Shown here piece after piece: positions 1-8,900 of a stretch of 64,000 nucleotides of DNA (position 1 is the first letter of the stretch; each line of letters starts with the position of its first letter). The stretch comes from CAYQUL01 sp964568925 (GTDB taxonomy: Bacteria; Patescibacteriota; Microgenomatia; UBA8517). The stretch covers positions 1-64,000 of the forward strand of contig CAZMSJ010000001.1 of assembly GCA_964568925.1 (NCBI GenBank), written 5' to 3'. A model generated the notes under the pieces. The model did not search any database and was not told the DNA's origin. It was given only the letters and a program-made list of their open reading frames with translations. Both the position numbers and the translations under genes were made by a program.

Positions 1-1599
1 ATTATCCGCACTATTTTTAACTTCAATTAACTCTTTCTTTTTAGCATCTTCCTCAGCGTGAGCCTCGGCATCTTGGGTCATTTTCTTAATTTCATCATCA
101 GTAAGGCCTGTTGAGCCGGTGATCTTGATACTCTGCTCTTTTCCTGTAGCCTTGTCCTGAGCCTTAACTGAAATAATTCCTGATGCATCGATATCAAAAG
201 TTACTTCAACCTGAGGAACACCTCTTGGTGCAGGTGTAATACCATCTATAATAAATCGTCCAAGAGATTTATTGTCATTTGCCATAGGACGCTCTCCCTG
301 GACAACGTTAATCTCAACTTGGGTTTGATTATCTGCTGCTGTTGAAAATACTTGAGACTTTTTACTTGGAATGGTTGTATTTTTCTCGATAAGAGGCGTT
401 GCTACGCCACCCATTGTTTCAATTGCAAGAGTAAGCGGAGTAACGTCTAAAAGAAGAATATCTTTAACTTCTCCTCCCAAGACTCCACCTTGAATAGCTG
501 CACCAATTGCAACAACTTCATCTGGGTTAACTCCTCGATTTGGATCCTTGCCAAAGAATGCTTTAACTGCTTCAACAACTTTTGGAACACGGGTCATACC
601 ACCAACCATGATGACTTCATCAATGTCACTCTTTGAAAGCTTTGCATCTTTTAGGGCTGCTTCAACTGGTTTCATGGTAGCTTCAATCAAGTCAGCAACA
701 ATTGATTCAAACTTTGCACGAGTAATCTTCATGGTCAAATGGAGTGGCTGACCATCTTTTTGCGTAATGTATGGCTGGTTAATTTCAGCTTCTTGTGACG
801 CAGACAATTCAATCTTTGCCTTTTCAGCGGCATCACGTACACGTTGCAGAGCTTGTGTATCTTTCTTTAAATCAACTGAGTTATCTTTCTTAAACTCCTC
901 ACAAATGTAGTCAACAATTCGTGCATCAAAATCATCTCCACCCAAATGGGTGTCACCATTGGTGGCTTTCACTTCAAAGACACCATCACCAAGTTCCAAG
1001 ATAGAGATATCAAAGGTACCACCACCTAAGTCATACACTGCAATCTTTTCATTGTTCTTCTTGTCTAATCCATAAGCGAGGGCTGCAGCTGTTGGCTCGT
1101 TAATGATGCGTTCAACTTTAAGACCAGCAATTTCACCAGCTTGTTTGGTTGCTTGTCGTTGTGCATCGTCAAAATATGCAGGAACAGTAATAACAGCTTG
1201 GGTAACAGTCTCACCCAAATAACTTTCAGCATCAGCCTTCAACTTCATCAAGACCTTTGCTCCAATTTCTTGTGGGGTATATACCTTTCCTTCAACATTA
1301 ATTGCAGCAAGTCCATCTTTTGAGACAATTTCAAATGGAACCATATCTCGAGTTCGTTTGACTTCTGAGTCATCAAATCGTCGACCCATGAGTCTTTTTG
1401 CTGAAGCAATTGTGTTTTTTGCATTCAAAATCATCTGACGTTTTGCAACGTCTCCGACTAAGTTTTTAACAGGTTCAACAACAGATGGAGTAATATTTCG
1501 TCCGGTGTCAGCTGCTGGAATTACTTTTGGACTTCCAGCTTCCATAACAGACACAACAGAATTTGTTGTTCCTAAATCGATTCCAATAATTTTTGACAT
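1..1599 (-). CDS. dnaK: Molecular chaperone DnaK (Hsp70), 3' end outside the window
   Basis: ATP-dependent Hsp70 chaperone that binds exposed hydrophobic stretches of unfolded proteins together with DnaJ and GrpE. Translating the complement gives 533 residues starting MSKIIGIDLGTTNSVV, the actin-like ATPase signature. The phosphate-2 motif (VYDLGGGTFDIS) and adenosine-binding segment (VGGMTRVP) follow, then the substrate-binding beta domain and the start of the helical lid, where the window ends. It is the last visible gene of hrcA-grpE-dnaK and starts 9 bases after grpE. There is no Shine-Dalgarno sequence at the start. Family assignment is certain; the C-terminus and any dnaJ lie outside. 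Confidence 0.98.
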   Translation of the reverse strand, partial: MSKIIGIDLGTTNSVVSVMEAGSPKVIPAADTGRNITPSVVEPVKNLVGDVAKRQMILNAKNTIASAKRLMGRRFDDSEVKRTRDMVPFEIVSKDGLAAINVEGKVYTPQEIGAKVLMKLKADAESYLGETVTQAVITVPAYFDDAQRQATKQAGEIAGLKVERIINEPTAAALAYGLDKKNNEKIAVYDLGGGTFDISILELGDGVFEVKATNGDTHLGGDDFDARIVDYICEEFKKDNSVDLKKDTQALQRVRDAAEKAKIELSASQEAEINQPYITQKDGQPLHLTMKITRAKFESIVADLIEATMKPVEAALKDAKLSKSDIDEVIMVGGMTRVPKVVEAVKAFFGKDPNRGVNPDEVVAIGAAIQGGVLGGEVKDILLLDVTPLTLAIETMGGVATPLIEKNTTIPSKKSQVFSTAADNQTQVEINVVQGERPMANDNKSLGRFIIDGITPAPRGVPQVEVTFDIDASGIISVKAQDKATGKEQSIKITGSTGLTDDEIKKMTQDAEAHAEEDAKKKELIEVKNSADN

Positions 1600-1607
1600 A
1601 TTTTTAA

Positions 1608-2093
1608 TTAATTTTTCTTATACACTTTCACTTTTGCGTACCGAATGACGGGACCATCAATAAATTTATACCCTGGAAGCGTTACCTCTGCAATTGTATC
1701 TTCATCATGTTCTTCTGAAACAATTGTGTCTACTGCTTCACAGACCGTATGATCAAATATCATACCACTTTTAACCTCAATTTCAACTATTCCTTCATCC
1801 TTCAATGTGTCTTGCAACACTTTCAAACTAATACCCAAACCTGCATCACCTAAGTGGCGTTGTGCGTCTGCAATCATATCAAAGATTGGCAAAAACCGAG
1901 TGATAAAACGTTTGGTGATCATATCAATCATTTCACTTCGTTCACGATCAACTCTTTTTCTTAAATTTTCATAATCAGCCAGTGCTCGTGCTAATTGCAT
2001 CTTCACGTTATCAAGTTCAGAAGGAGTAATAACTTCTGTTTCTTCTTGAATAATTTCTTCTTCTTGTTTGGTCTGACTTTTCTTGTCGTTCAT
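1608..2093 (-). CDS. grpE: Nucleotide exchange factor GrpE
   Basis: GrpE drives ADP release from DnaK. The 161-residue reading starts at MNDKKSQTKQ. It has an acidic disordered head (residues 1-35), a long helix with the LARALADYENLRKR segment typical of GrpE, and a C-terminal beta domain ending GPVIRYAKVKVYKKN. The open frame extends 29 codons upstream into the end of hrcA. I chose the internal ATG because the family-like sequence begins there and it lies 16 bases after the hrcA stop. Its place between hrcA and dnaK matches the classical heat-shock operon. No ribosome binding site is visible. Confidence 0.95.
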   Translation of the reverse strand: MNDKKSQTKQEEEIIQEETEVITPSELDNVKMQLARALADYENLRKRVDRERSEMIDMITKRFITRFLPIFDMIADAQRHLGDAGLGISLKVLQDTLKDEGIVEIEVKSGMIFDHTVCEAVDTIVSEEHDEDTIAEVTLPGYKFIDGPVIRYAKVKVYKKN

Positions 2094-2109
2094 AATTTTA
2101 AAATTAAGA

Positions 2110-2844
2110 TTACGCTGTTTGGCTGAGAGCTTCCTGAGCAAGTACTCCGAAATATCGAACGGTTGGAATGACTTGGGCATAGTTTAAACGAAAAGGCCCG
2201 ACCACGCTAACTGCAAAATCATGATTGTTTGCACGGAACTTTGTTGCAACAATTCCAATAGGTGCCAAGTAGTCCCAACCCATCTCTTCACCAAACAAAA
2301 CTTCAATTGGTGAAACACCAGTTAGTCTTTCAAAAAAGAGCTCTTTCATAAAGCGCTCCTTTTCAAAGGATGCGAAAAGGTGCTGACACACTAAATAGTT
2401 AGCAAATTCTGGATTGACGAACAAATTTGAATGCCCATATTGCCAAACAGAACCATCATCCATTGTAGAAATTGCAAATGCGTGCGTGTTTTGCGACAAC
2501 ATTTGTGTAATTTCTCGCATCAATCGATCTACATTTTGTCTTGAAGAATTAATTTGTTGTTTTGCACGAACTTCTTCAGCCAAACCAATCTTTTTCTCAT
2601 CCATTAACTGACTGATGTAAAACTTCATTGCAATTGGGGTTGGAACACGACCTGCGGAGGTGTGTGGCTGCTTTAAGTACCCTAAGGTGGTTAAGTCTGC
2701 CATTTCATTTCGAATGGTCGCAGGAGATACGCCCAAGTTATATTTCTTTTCTAAGGCAAGAGAACCAACAGGCTCTGCTGTTTCTAAATACTCATCAATC
2801 AAAGCCTTTAATATATGTGTCTGACGAGGTGAAAGTCCTTCCAT
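2110..2844 (-). CDS. hrcA: Heat-inducible transcription repressor HrcA (short form)
   Basis: HrcA binds CIRCE operators and represses heat-shock chaperone genes. The N-terminal winged helix is clear (LSPRQTHILKALIDEYLE, then VSPATIRNEMADLTTLGYL and HTSAGRVPT). The C-terminal HrcA block is also present (GWDYLAPIGIVATKF, VVGPFRLNYAQVI). At 244 residues it is about 100 shorter than usual for HrcA; the missing part is in the middle dimerisation/GAF-like region. It is the first gene of the chaperone operon and carries a CIRCE element within its own promoter, so it is probably autoregulated. It acts in the cytoplasm. Confidence 0.95.
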   Translation of the reverse strand: MEGLSPRQTHILKALIDEYLETAEPVGSLALEKKYNLGVSPATIRNEMADLTTLGYLKQPHTSAGRVPTPIAMKFYISQLMDEKKIGLAEEVRAKQQINSSRQNVDRLMREITQMLSQNTHAFAISTMDDGSVWQYGHSNLFVNPEFANYLVCQHLFASFEKERFMKELFFERLTGVSPIEVLFGEEMGWDYLAPIGIVATKFRANNHDFAVSVVGPFRLNYAQVIPTVRYFGVLAQEALSQTA

Positions 2845-2847
2845 ACT

Positions 2848-2884
2848 CTGGCACTATCCTACATCGAGTGCTAATTCATGTCAA
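2848..2884 (-). promoter_or_regulatory. hrcA operon promoter with embedded CIRCE operator
   Basis: On the minus strand TTGACA (2879-2884) is separated by 17 bases from TAGGAT (2856-2861). A CIRCE inverted repeat spans 2848-2874: the half at 2866-2874 matches the consensus half-site exactly (TTAGCACTC on the minus strand), the other half matches 6 of 9, and the spacer is 9 bases. HrcA binding would cover the promoter. The -10 box ends 11 bases before the hrcA ATG, so the leader would be only a few bases. Confidence 0.88.
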
Positions 2885-2904
2885 GACCTTCTGTAAGGTT
2901 ATTT

Positions 2905-2933
2905 TTGACTTAAAAACTGAGGTAGAATATAAT
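2905..2933 (+). promoter_or_regulatory. Promoter for the 2965 gene
   Basis: TTGACT (2905-2910), a 17-base spacer and TATAAT (2928-2933) point rightward, back-to-back with the hrcA promoter. The predicted start near 2940 leaves a leader of about 25 bases holding an AAGGAGG ribosome binding site at 2952-2958. Confidence 0.85.
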
Positions 2934-2964
2934 ATAGGTAGGCATTTTTATAAGGAGGATCGCT

Positions 2965-3459
2965 TTGATTCCGTTAAAATTTCCTCGTGTTTTTGATGGT
3001 GACTTAGTTGCATTAAGTGAACTTCGACTGGTATTGAGGATGGAACCGTTTGAATGGGAACTCAAGATGCTACCTCTGCTCTACATCAGTAACGAGTATT
3101 TGCTGCATAACCAAATTAAGATTGTGCAAAGAGATACCGGTAAAATGGAGCTGCTTGATGGTAATAATCCCAATATTGCCACCAGACTAAAATCAACATT
3201 TGTTGAAAACTCGGTTCTCATAGACAAAGTTCTCGCAGAAAGGATCATAAAGGCTCGAGATGCCGGCGTCCGCTCATTTTTAAAAAGACTCACACAAAAC
3301 ATGATTCCGAATTCGAGCTGGAACGACGTCATAACATTCGAATCTGAAGGGACACGCCAATATGCATGTGCAATTGGAATAAATGCGGCAGGTCATGAGG
3401 TTACTAATCCACAACACAATTTTTCGACGCACGAGAAGTTACGATTGTTTCAGACCTGA
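2965..3459 (+). CDS. Unrecognised protein, own promoter, ribosome binding site and terminator
   Basis: A 164-residue soluble-looking protein with no signal peptide or membrane segment; I do not recognise the family. It starts with TTG, placed by an AAGGAGG ribosome binding site 6 bases upstream. No ATG fits as well. It is a single-gene unit: canonical promoter before it, rho-independent terminator 6 bases after it. The sequence is mixed alpha/beta in composition, with a basic helix-like stretch around residues 85-115. Its start architecture differs from the neighbouring core genes and matches the set of orphan genes described in the findings. Confidence 0.75.
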   Translation: MIPLKFPRVFDGDLVALSELRLVLRMEPFEWELKMLPLLYISNEYLLHNQIKIVQRDTGKMELLDGNNPNIATRLKSTFVENSVLIDKVLAERIIKARDAGVRSFLKRLTQNMIPNSSWNDVITFESEGTRQYACAIGINAAGHEVTNPQHNFSTHEKLRLFQT

Positions 3460-3465
3460 CAGTAG

Positions 3466-3492
3466 GGCGGCTTTAATAAGCCGCCTTTTTTT
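3466..3492 (+). terminator. Rho-independent terminator after the 2965 gene
   Basis: GGCGGCTT (3466-3473) pairs with AAGCCGCC (3478-3485) around a 4-base loop, followed by seven T. It also separates this gene from the convergent gene ending at 3493. Confidence 0.93.
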
Positions 3493-4035
3493 CTACTCTC
3501 CTCGATATATTCGTAATTGAGCAGTTGCCACCCCAATGACATAGGGCTTGAGTTCATTTTTCCCCTTGGCTTGAAACACTTCGCAGGTATGAAAACGCAG
3601 ATATCCAGTAACTTCTGGCCCAATAACAATCTTCTGTTTTCCACACTCCCGGAGAGAGACAATTGTCAGTGATTCATAGTCAACAGGGTTTGCCCGAGAT
3701 TTCCTCATCAAATCGACAAACGATTCATCAGTTGGGGACTTGGGAGCTACCAGAATATGCTGGGTCGCAGTCATGATCCCAAAATGCTCAACAGGTGAAA
3801 AATAATTGCACTGAACTTGAATACTCCCTAAACAGACAACCCCGTCATAAAAAGCCAATTGATATTTCAAGGTTGTGTGTGTGAAAGAAAAGTCAATGGC
3901 GCCACTGGTTACTTTCTTCAAGCTAAACGATCGAATCGAGGGAATCGTAGATAGATCATGTGAATGAACGGTCAAATGAGCGGTCAAAAGAGCCTCCTTC
4001 TTGGGTCTTACGAGCCACAAGTATATCAAAAACAA
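3493..4035 (-). CDS. Unrecognised protein with an N-terminal membrane segment
   Basis: About 180 residues, opening with a hydrophobic helix (FLIYLWLV) followed by basic residues, so probably a membrane-anchored protein. The rest is predicted soluble beta-rich sequence without a family I recognise. The start is uncertain. TTG at 4035 is the first usual start codon found, but the same frame stays open and hydrophobic further upstream toward the murJ stop, so the true start may lie a few codons earlier. It follows murJ on the same strand with a gap of about 30 bases and may be co-transcribed. No ribosome binding site is visible. Confidence 0.6.
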   Translation of the reverse strand: MFLIYLWLVRPKKEALLTAHLTVHSHDLSTIPSIRSFSLKKVTSGAIDFSFTHTTLKYQLAFYDGVVCLGSIQVQCNYFSPVEHFGIMTATQHILVAPKSPTDESFVDLMRKSRANPVDYESLTIVSLRECGKQKIVIGPEVTGYLRFHTCEVFQAKGKNELKPYVIGVATAQLRIYRGE

Positions 4036-4064
4036 AAACAGGCAGAAAAAGACAGTGAGATTAA

Positions 4065-5765
4065 CTAGAGAGAAGAGTCTTGTGTTGGGGTATTAATAGG
4101 CTCAGTTTCACGAGCAGGTCGAGGAAACGCACGACTTTTAATAACCTTAATGAATACTTGTAATTCCTCACTCTGCAAGAGAGCTGCAACCAACAGGTAA
4201 ATGCAGATACCAGCGAGGGCGGTTAACACCGTTAACACAATCAAATTTCCGGTATAGCGAGTATCCAAAACAAAGCGTTCAAAATTAACTCCCATATCGA
4301 TCGTGTTCATGAAAGAGAGGCGCTTTACCCAAACAGAACGGTCAAATGTTTTCAAAATCATAAACATTGAAACACCAGAAACGGTTGCAGCAATAAGGCT
4401 CTTGGCAATTGGTGCAACTGAAAACAGAGCACCATCATGCAATTTTCGAGCCAGTAGTACGTATAAGCTTCCAATCTGAACAGCACCTGACAGCGTGTTA
4501 GCCAAAGCTAATGACCAGACAGGCAGATGGAAAACAAACACACAAATCATTTGGATGATCACAGTTAAAACAACATCGATAATGGCAAATTTAACTGGCG
4601 TCTTTGTGTCATGTAACGCATAGAAAGCACGGGAGATAAGCATTAAAGCTGCCTGCAGAGGAATACCGATTGCGTAAGCTGAGAGTGCGAGTCCTGTTTG
4701 AATCGTTGCTTGCCAATCAAACTTGTCTGCACCAAAGAGCAGACGAACGGCAGGGACACGAAGAACAATTAAAGTGCTAGCAATTGGAATGACAAAAAAC
4801 ATCATTTGGTTCAAGGTTGAAAGAAACGTTTTTCGAAATGCAACATGATCATCAGCCTGTCGAGTAAGCGTTGGCAGAGCTGCTTTTGCGAGTGAAACCC
4901 CTAAGAGGGTTACCGGAAAAGCCTGCAGAGAACCAGCAAGAGTTAAATATGTGTATGAGGCGGTTGAGGTAAGAGATGCAAAAAAGAGCTCTGAGGTTTT
5001 CAGTAACTGTAAGATTCCTAATTCAAGCATTCGAGGAGCTGCAAGCTTCCCAACCTTTCTCACTCCATCATCAATATGGAGCTTTCGAGTAAAACGAAAA
5101 CCTAATCGATACGCAAACGGCAGCTGAATACCAAGGTGCGCAAATGCGCCAATCACAACACCCAAGGCTGGGGCATACAACCCAAGTTGAGGAGTTAATA
5201 ACACGGTTGTGATGATAATACCTAAGTTATAAAAGAGCGGAGCCAAGGCAGGGATAAAGAAGCGACGAGAAGATTCAAGGACCCCAGTCACCACATAACT
5301 GACCACAAAGATACCCTGGGCCATAAAGAGAATACGGGCAACACTTGCGATGACAACAGTTTCAGGCTCAGAGAAACCTGCGGCAATGAAACTATAGAGA
5401 GGAAATGCGAACAGACTAAATAGAATGGCCAGAGGCAAAAAGACCAAGACCCCAATATTTACTACTTTTGAGGCAATGTCCCATGCTTCCTTCGGATCCT
5501 TTTTAAGAGTTGAGGTCACAACTGGGATAAATGCTGAGGAGAAAACACCTAAGGCTAAAACCTCAAACAAAAGATCTGGGAGTCGAAAAGCAGCAAAAAA
5601 CATTGCATACTCTGTTGGGTTAAAGTAGGAAAGGAGGATTCGTTTGCTCACAAAACCGAGCACTTGAGACAGAACAACCATGCTCATAATGACGAATGCA
5701 GCACTCATCACTGAAGATTGAGGCTCAGTAAAGATTTTTTTGCCCCTTCCGAATATTTCTCTCAT
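4065..5765 (-). CDS. murJ: Lipid II flippase MurJ
   Basis: MurJ moves the peptidoglycan precursor lipid II across the cytoplasmic membrane. The 566-residue protein has about 14 hydrophobic segments and the family pattern: MSMVVLSQVLGFVSKRILL at the start, then FAAFRLPDLLFEVLALGVFSSAFIPV. The open frame runs 17 codons further up, but ATG at 5765 is preferred. TAGAAT at 5774-5779 with TTGTGA 17 bases further upstream leaves only 8 bases before this ATG, implying a leaderless message. It is divergent from rpsT, sharing a 52-bp intergenic region. The C-terminal tail of about 20 residues is polar. Confidence 0.95.
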   Translation of the reverse strand: MREIFGRGKKIFTEPQSSVMSAAFVIMSMVVLSQVLGFVSKRILLSYFNPTEYAMFFAAFRLPDLLFEVLALGVFSSAFIPVVTSTLKKDPKEAWDIASKVVNIGVLVFLPLAILFSLFAFPLYSFIAAGFSEPETVVIASVARILFMAQGIFVVSYVVTGVLESSRRFFIPALAPLFYNLGIIITTVLLTPQLGLYAPALGVVIGAFAHLGIQLPFAYRLGFRFTRKLHIDDGVRKVGKLAAPRMLELGILQLLKTSELFFASLTSTASYTYLTLAGSLQAFPVTLLGVSLAKAALPTLTRQADDHVAFRKTFLSTLNQMMFFVIPIASTLIVLRVPAVRLLFGADKFDWQATIQTGLALSAYAIGIPLQAALMLISRAFYALHDTKTPVKFAIIDVVLTVIIQMICVFVFHLPVWSLALANTLSGAVQIGSLYVLLARKLHDGALFSVAPIAKSLIAATVSGVSMFMILKTFDRSVWVKRLSFMNTIDMGVNFERFVLDTRYTGNLIVLTVLTALAGICIYLLVAALLQSEELQVFIKVIKSRAFPRPARETEPINTPTQDSSL

Positions 5766-5768
5766 TGC

Positions 5769-5797
5769 TTGCCATTCTAACGTGAAACATGTATACT
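5769..5797 (+). promoter_or_regulatory. rpsT promoter
   Basis: TTGCCA (5769-5774), a 17-base spacer and TATACT (5792-5797). The ATG of rpsT is 19 bases after the -10 box and the short leader has no Shine-Dalgarno sequence. Confidence 0.75.
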
Positions 5798-5802
5798 CAC
5801 AA
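5774..5802 (-). promoter_or_regulatory. murJ promoter, leaderless type
   Basis: On the minus strand TTGTGA (5797-5802), 17 bases, TAGAAT (5774-5779). The ATG begins 8 bases after the -10 box, so the transcript should start at or next to the start codon. It is interleaved with the opposing rpsT promoter. Confidence 0.7.
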
Positions 5803-5816
5803 ACAGCTAAATTCAT

Positions 5817-6056
5817 ATGCCAGTAATTGAAAACGCCAAACGAGCCCTCCGGGGTTCAGAAAGAAAGAGAATCATGAACGACCTCACTCGTACAAAGTTT
5901 GAGGTAGCTGTTCGTGTTGCTAAAAAAGAGAAGACTGTTAAGGCAGTTTCTGAAGCATTCTCTCAAGTTGATAAAGCTGCAAAAAAGAATGTAATGCACA
6001 AAAATCGAGCTTCTCGAATCAAAAGTAGACTCGCAAAGCTCATTGCTTCTAAATAA
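5817..6056 (+). CDS. rpsT: 30S ribosomal protein S20
   Basis: S20 binds 16S rRNA and helps assemble the small subunit. The 79-residue product is basic and helical, with the S20 pattern: an N-terminal AKRALRGSERKRIMN segment, a middle Lys-rich helix, and NVMHKNRASRIKSRLAKLI near the C-terminus. It is slightly shorter than the usual 85-90 residues. It stands alone between murJ and the pilN-like gene with its own promoter. The start at 5817 gives the expected N-terminus. Confidence 0.96.
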   Translation: MPVIENAKRALRGSERKRIMNDLTRTKFEVAVRVAKKEKTVKAVSEAFSQVDKAAKKNVMHKNRASRIKSRLAKLIASK

Positions 6057-6121
6057 CTCCTCGTTTCCACCCTGTTTTTACGTATCCTTTCTTTGCTATG
6101 ATGGAGTAGTCGATACTGTCT

Positions 6122-6694
6122 ATGGCTGCCCAAAAGAAAAGATCACTGATTAACTTGCTCCCGTCTGATGACTATCCAGATACCCTGGGTGGAAGAATTA
6201 TTGCGTGGCTTTTGACCACATTCCGCTTCATGGTCATTGCAGTTGAGTTAGTTGTTATCTCCGGATTTCTCTTTAGATTCTTCCTTGATACCCAAAATGC
6301 AGACCTAACTGACGAGATAAATCAGAAAAAGGCACTGATTAGCTCATACCTTCCATTTGAAAATGAATTTAAAAAGACACAAAAGCAGCTCACGACCTTT
6401 GTAACCTTTGCCAATGAAGCAAATACCTCAGAGCCAATCTTTACGGCGATAGCCGCTAAAATTCCAGAAAACATTAAAATCTCAGCCTTCTCTCAAACAG
6501 GGCCTTTGGTTAACCTCCGTGTGACAAGTAACTCAGAACCTTCAGTTGCAGGATTTGTTGCAGACTTACAAAAAGATGAACGTTTTGCAAACACCTTAAT
6601 TTCCCAAATCGAAAACCGTGGAGCAACTGCGGCAGTTACCACGTACACAATAGAAATTAATGTAAAAGAGAAAGGAGCTCAAAATGGCAGCTAG
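6122..6694 (+). CDS. pilN: PilN-like type IV pilus assembly protein
   Basis: PilN is an inner-membrane protein of the type IV pilus alignment complex. Its short cytoplasmic tail carries an INLLP motif that docks on PilM. Here LINLLPSDD lies at residues 9-17, a single membrane helix follows at about 32-52, then a coiled-coil region and a small ferredoxin-like domain ending at residue 190. It overlaps the pilO-like gene by 11 bases. No pilM, pilT, pilB or prepilin gene is in the window, so the rest of the machine must be elsewhere. Assignment rests on motif and order, not on strong overall similarity. Confidence 0.8.
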   Translation: MAAQKKRSLINLLPSDDYPDTLGGRIIAWLLTTFRFMVIAVELVVISGFLFRFFLDTQNADLTDEINQKKALISSYLPFENEFKKTQKQLTTFVTFANEANTSEPIFTAIAAKIPENIKISAFSQTGPLVNLRVTSNSEPSVAGFVADLQKDERFANTLISQIENRGATAAVTTYTIEINVKEKGAQNGS

Positions 6695-7331
6695 ATGGGG
6701 TTCTGACAATCAACTATACAAACGATACATTGCAGAGCTTGTGAATTTGTATGGAACACGATCTGATATACGAGCATTCACTGAAGTAATTTTGTCTGTC
6801 ATTGCTATCTTTGTTTTTGGTGTCTTTGCACTCAGACCGACATTAACAACAATCGGTGGACTCACAACAGACATCTCACAAAAACGAGATACCTTGGCAC
6901 AAATGGACCAAAAGATAACAAACATCGCGACAGCTCAAAGTTTGTATGACTCACAAAAAACAAATATCGATCTGTTGCAAATTGCCGTTCCAACCACTCC
7001 AAGTGTCTTTGAGTATTTAGGACAAATAGAACTCGTTGCCAAAAAGGATGGAGTGCAGATGACTTCATTAACAACAGAACGTGTTCCACTTCTTGGAGAA
7101 ACACCAGTGGCACCTGTTGAAGCACAACCAAAGGAGGTAACAGATTCATCAGTTAACTTTGCGGTTACCTTCACCGGAACATATGCAGGTCTCTTTCAAA
7201 CTCTTTCAGATATCGAGCATCTTCGAAGACCAAATCTTTCAAAGAACGTCTTTATGAGTAGTGAAACAACACTTACCGGAACGGTGATTACCCTGACAAT
7301 AACAGGAACAGTGCCGTATATTAAAAACTAA
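6684..7331 (+). CDS. pilO: PilO-like type IV pilus assembly protein
   Basis: PilO pairs with PilN in the periplasmic alignment complex of type IV pili. The 215-residue protein has a cytoplasmic head, one membrane helix (about 37-53), a coiled coil (57-100) and a C-terminal domain with the PilO-like TGTYAGLFQTLSDIEHLRRP stretch. It starts inside the end of pilN. An AAAGGAG sequence just upstream of its ATG suggests Shine-Dalgarno initiation for this downstream gene, unlike the first genes of transcripts here. It shares a topology with the preceding gene, as expected for the PilN/PilO pair. Confidence 0.8.
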   Translation: MAARWGSDNQLYKRYIAELVNLYGTRSDIRAFTEVILSVIAIFVFGVFALRPTLTTIGGLTTDISQKRDTLAQMDQKITNIATAQSLYDSQKTNIDLLQIAVPTTPSVFEYLGQIELVAKKDGVQMTSLTTERVPLLGETPVAPVEAQPKEVTDSSVNFAVTFTGTYAGLFQTLSDIEHLRRPNLSKNVFMSSETTLTGTVITLTITGTVPYIKN

Positions 7332-7332
7332 T

Positions 7333-7548
7333 ATGCAAAGTACAAAATACATGCCAAAAAGTTTGAAGTTAATTCTTGCGTTAACACTTATTACCACCTT
7401 TTCGTGGATTGGATTTGATGTATATCGATCGTTTACTCAACTGCCTCCTCCAATTGTCTCAGCAGAAATCTTGGCACCAGTTGACCCAACATTAAATGTG
7501 GATATTTTAAATGCACTACCAAACAGGGTATATTTAAATAATCAATAA
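7333..7548 (+). CDS. Small single-pass membrane protein of the pilus operon
   Basis: A 71-residue protein with a basic start, one hydrophobic helix (about 11-28) and a short outside tail with a PPPIVSAEIL stretch. It starts 1 base after pilO and ends directly against the next gene, so it is almost certainly translated from the same message. Its position equals that of PilP in classical pil operons and it could be a reduced analogue, but there is no sequence evidence for that. Family not recognised. Confidence 0.7.
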   Translation: MQSTKYMPKSLKLILALTLITTFSWIGFDVYRSFTQLPPPIVSAEILAPVDPTLNVDILNALPNRVYLNNQ

Positions 7549-8895
7549 ATGAAGAAATCTAGAATTCCTACAGTCATCGGTGTTTTTACTCTCGTCATAG
7601 GCGTTGCCGTGGGTGTGTTTGCCGTTAATCAAACCCAATCATTTAGACTCGGTGCCTCTCCTGAAACAACTCCACAAGATGTTCAGATCTCAAACATTCA
7701 AGATAAGTCTGCAACAATTACATGGAAGACAGATAAAGCAGTTGTCGGCAGTATTGTCTGGGATGAAACAGCAAATGTTTCAAAGGCAGCTGCAGACGGA
7801 ACAAGTTTAAAAAATCTTCACTCAGTAAACCTAACCGGGCTTACCCCAGGAAAGAGATATTACTTTAAGATTATTTCTTCAAACGCAACGTACTCAAACA
7901 GTGGATCCCCATGGACATTTGATACCCAAGCAAAGGTCCCAACAAAGACGCAAGTGTTAACAGGTTCTATCTTAACGGCGACCGGACAACCAGCTGCAAA
8001 TGCTCAGGTGTTTGTTTCTTCTGCAAATATGGCACTCTTGTCAGGCACCACAACTGATAGTGGAAACTGGACAGTTACTGCTCCTATTGCATCAGATGCA
8101 CTCTTAAAGGAAACCATTGATATCTTTGTACAAGGTGGAACCGAGGGAATTGCATCAGCTCAGATTAACTTTAAAGATGCACAAAACACTCCTCCAATCA
8201 CGATGGGGAAGACTCACGACTTTAGAGGTACTGCAGCAATTAACAACAGTAATCAACCAGAGTCATCTCTCTCACTTCCAGTTACCCAAACAACAAGTAA
8301 GCAATCCGGTTTTGCAGTTGAAGAGACCAAGACTACCAAATCAACAACCGTTGACCTAAAGAGTATTAAAGACAAAGAACAAGTCTTCACAAAGAAGCCT
8401 GAGTTTTTTGGAGATGGTACCCCAGGTACGTCAATTACCATTACTGTTCACTCTACTGCTGTTGCAACACAAACACTTAAGATTCCATCAAGTGGAAGCT
8501 GGAGATGGAGCCCTTCAACACAACTTGAAGAGGGTGCTCATACAATCACCATTACCTGGAAAGATGCTGCAGGAATTTTAAGAACGTTAACGAGAAACTT
8601 CACCGTAAGTGCTGCTGACAATACATCACTTGCATTTGAATCTACCCCTTCTGGTTCTACTGCTACACCAAAAGCAACTGCAACACCAAAGGCCACGAAG
8701 ACTCCAACACCAACCGTTGAGCCAACATCAACACCATCTGCTACACCAGTGGCAACAAAGACTCCTCGACCAACAGCAACACCGGCATCAACGTCAGCGT
8801 TACCTGAAGCTGGAGTAGCTGAAAACACCTACATACTTCTTGCTGCAGGTTTTGCACTCATTGCTGCATCGTTCATCATTTTTAAGAAGGCCTGA
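7549..8895 (+). CDS. Surface protein with fibronectin III domain and LPEAG-type cell-wall anchor
   Basis: A 448-residue exported protein. Residues 1-28 form a signal/anchor helix. A fibronectin type III-like domain follows (about 43-127, with SATITWKTD and LTPGKRYYFKI), then a carboxypeptidase-regulatory-like beta domain (about 134-215) and a bacterial Ig-like domain (about 285-350, KPEFFGDGTPGTSITI). A Thr-Pro linker leads to LPEAG (418-422), a membrane helix and a KK tail, the layout of a sortase substrate. It sits in the pilus-like operon, immediately after the 71-aa gene. Likely an adhesin or a surface partner of the pilus. No sortase gene is visible. Confidence 0.8.
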   Translation: MKKSRIPTVIGVFTLVIGVAVGVFAVNQTQSFRLGASPETTPQDVQISNIQDKSATITWKTDKAVVGSIVWDETANVSKAAADGTSLKNLHSVNLTGLTPGKRYYFKIISSNATYSNSGSPWTFDTQAKVPTKTQVLTGSILTATGQPAANAQVFVSSANMALLSGTTTDSGNWTVTAPIASDALLKETIDIFVQGGTEGIASAQINFKDAQNTPPITMGKTHDFRGTAAINNSNQPESSLSLPVTQTTSKQSGFAVEETKTTKSTTVDLKSIKDKEQVFTKKPEFFGDGTPGTSITITVHSTAVATQTLKIPSSGSWRWSPSTQLEEGAHTITITWKDAAGILRTLTRNFTVSAADNTSLAFESTPSGSTATPKATATPKATKTPTPTVEPTSTPSATPVATKTPRPTATPASTSALPEAGVAENTYILLAAGFALIAASFIIFKKA

Positions 8896-8900
8896 CAATC

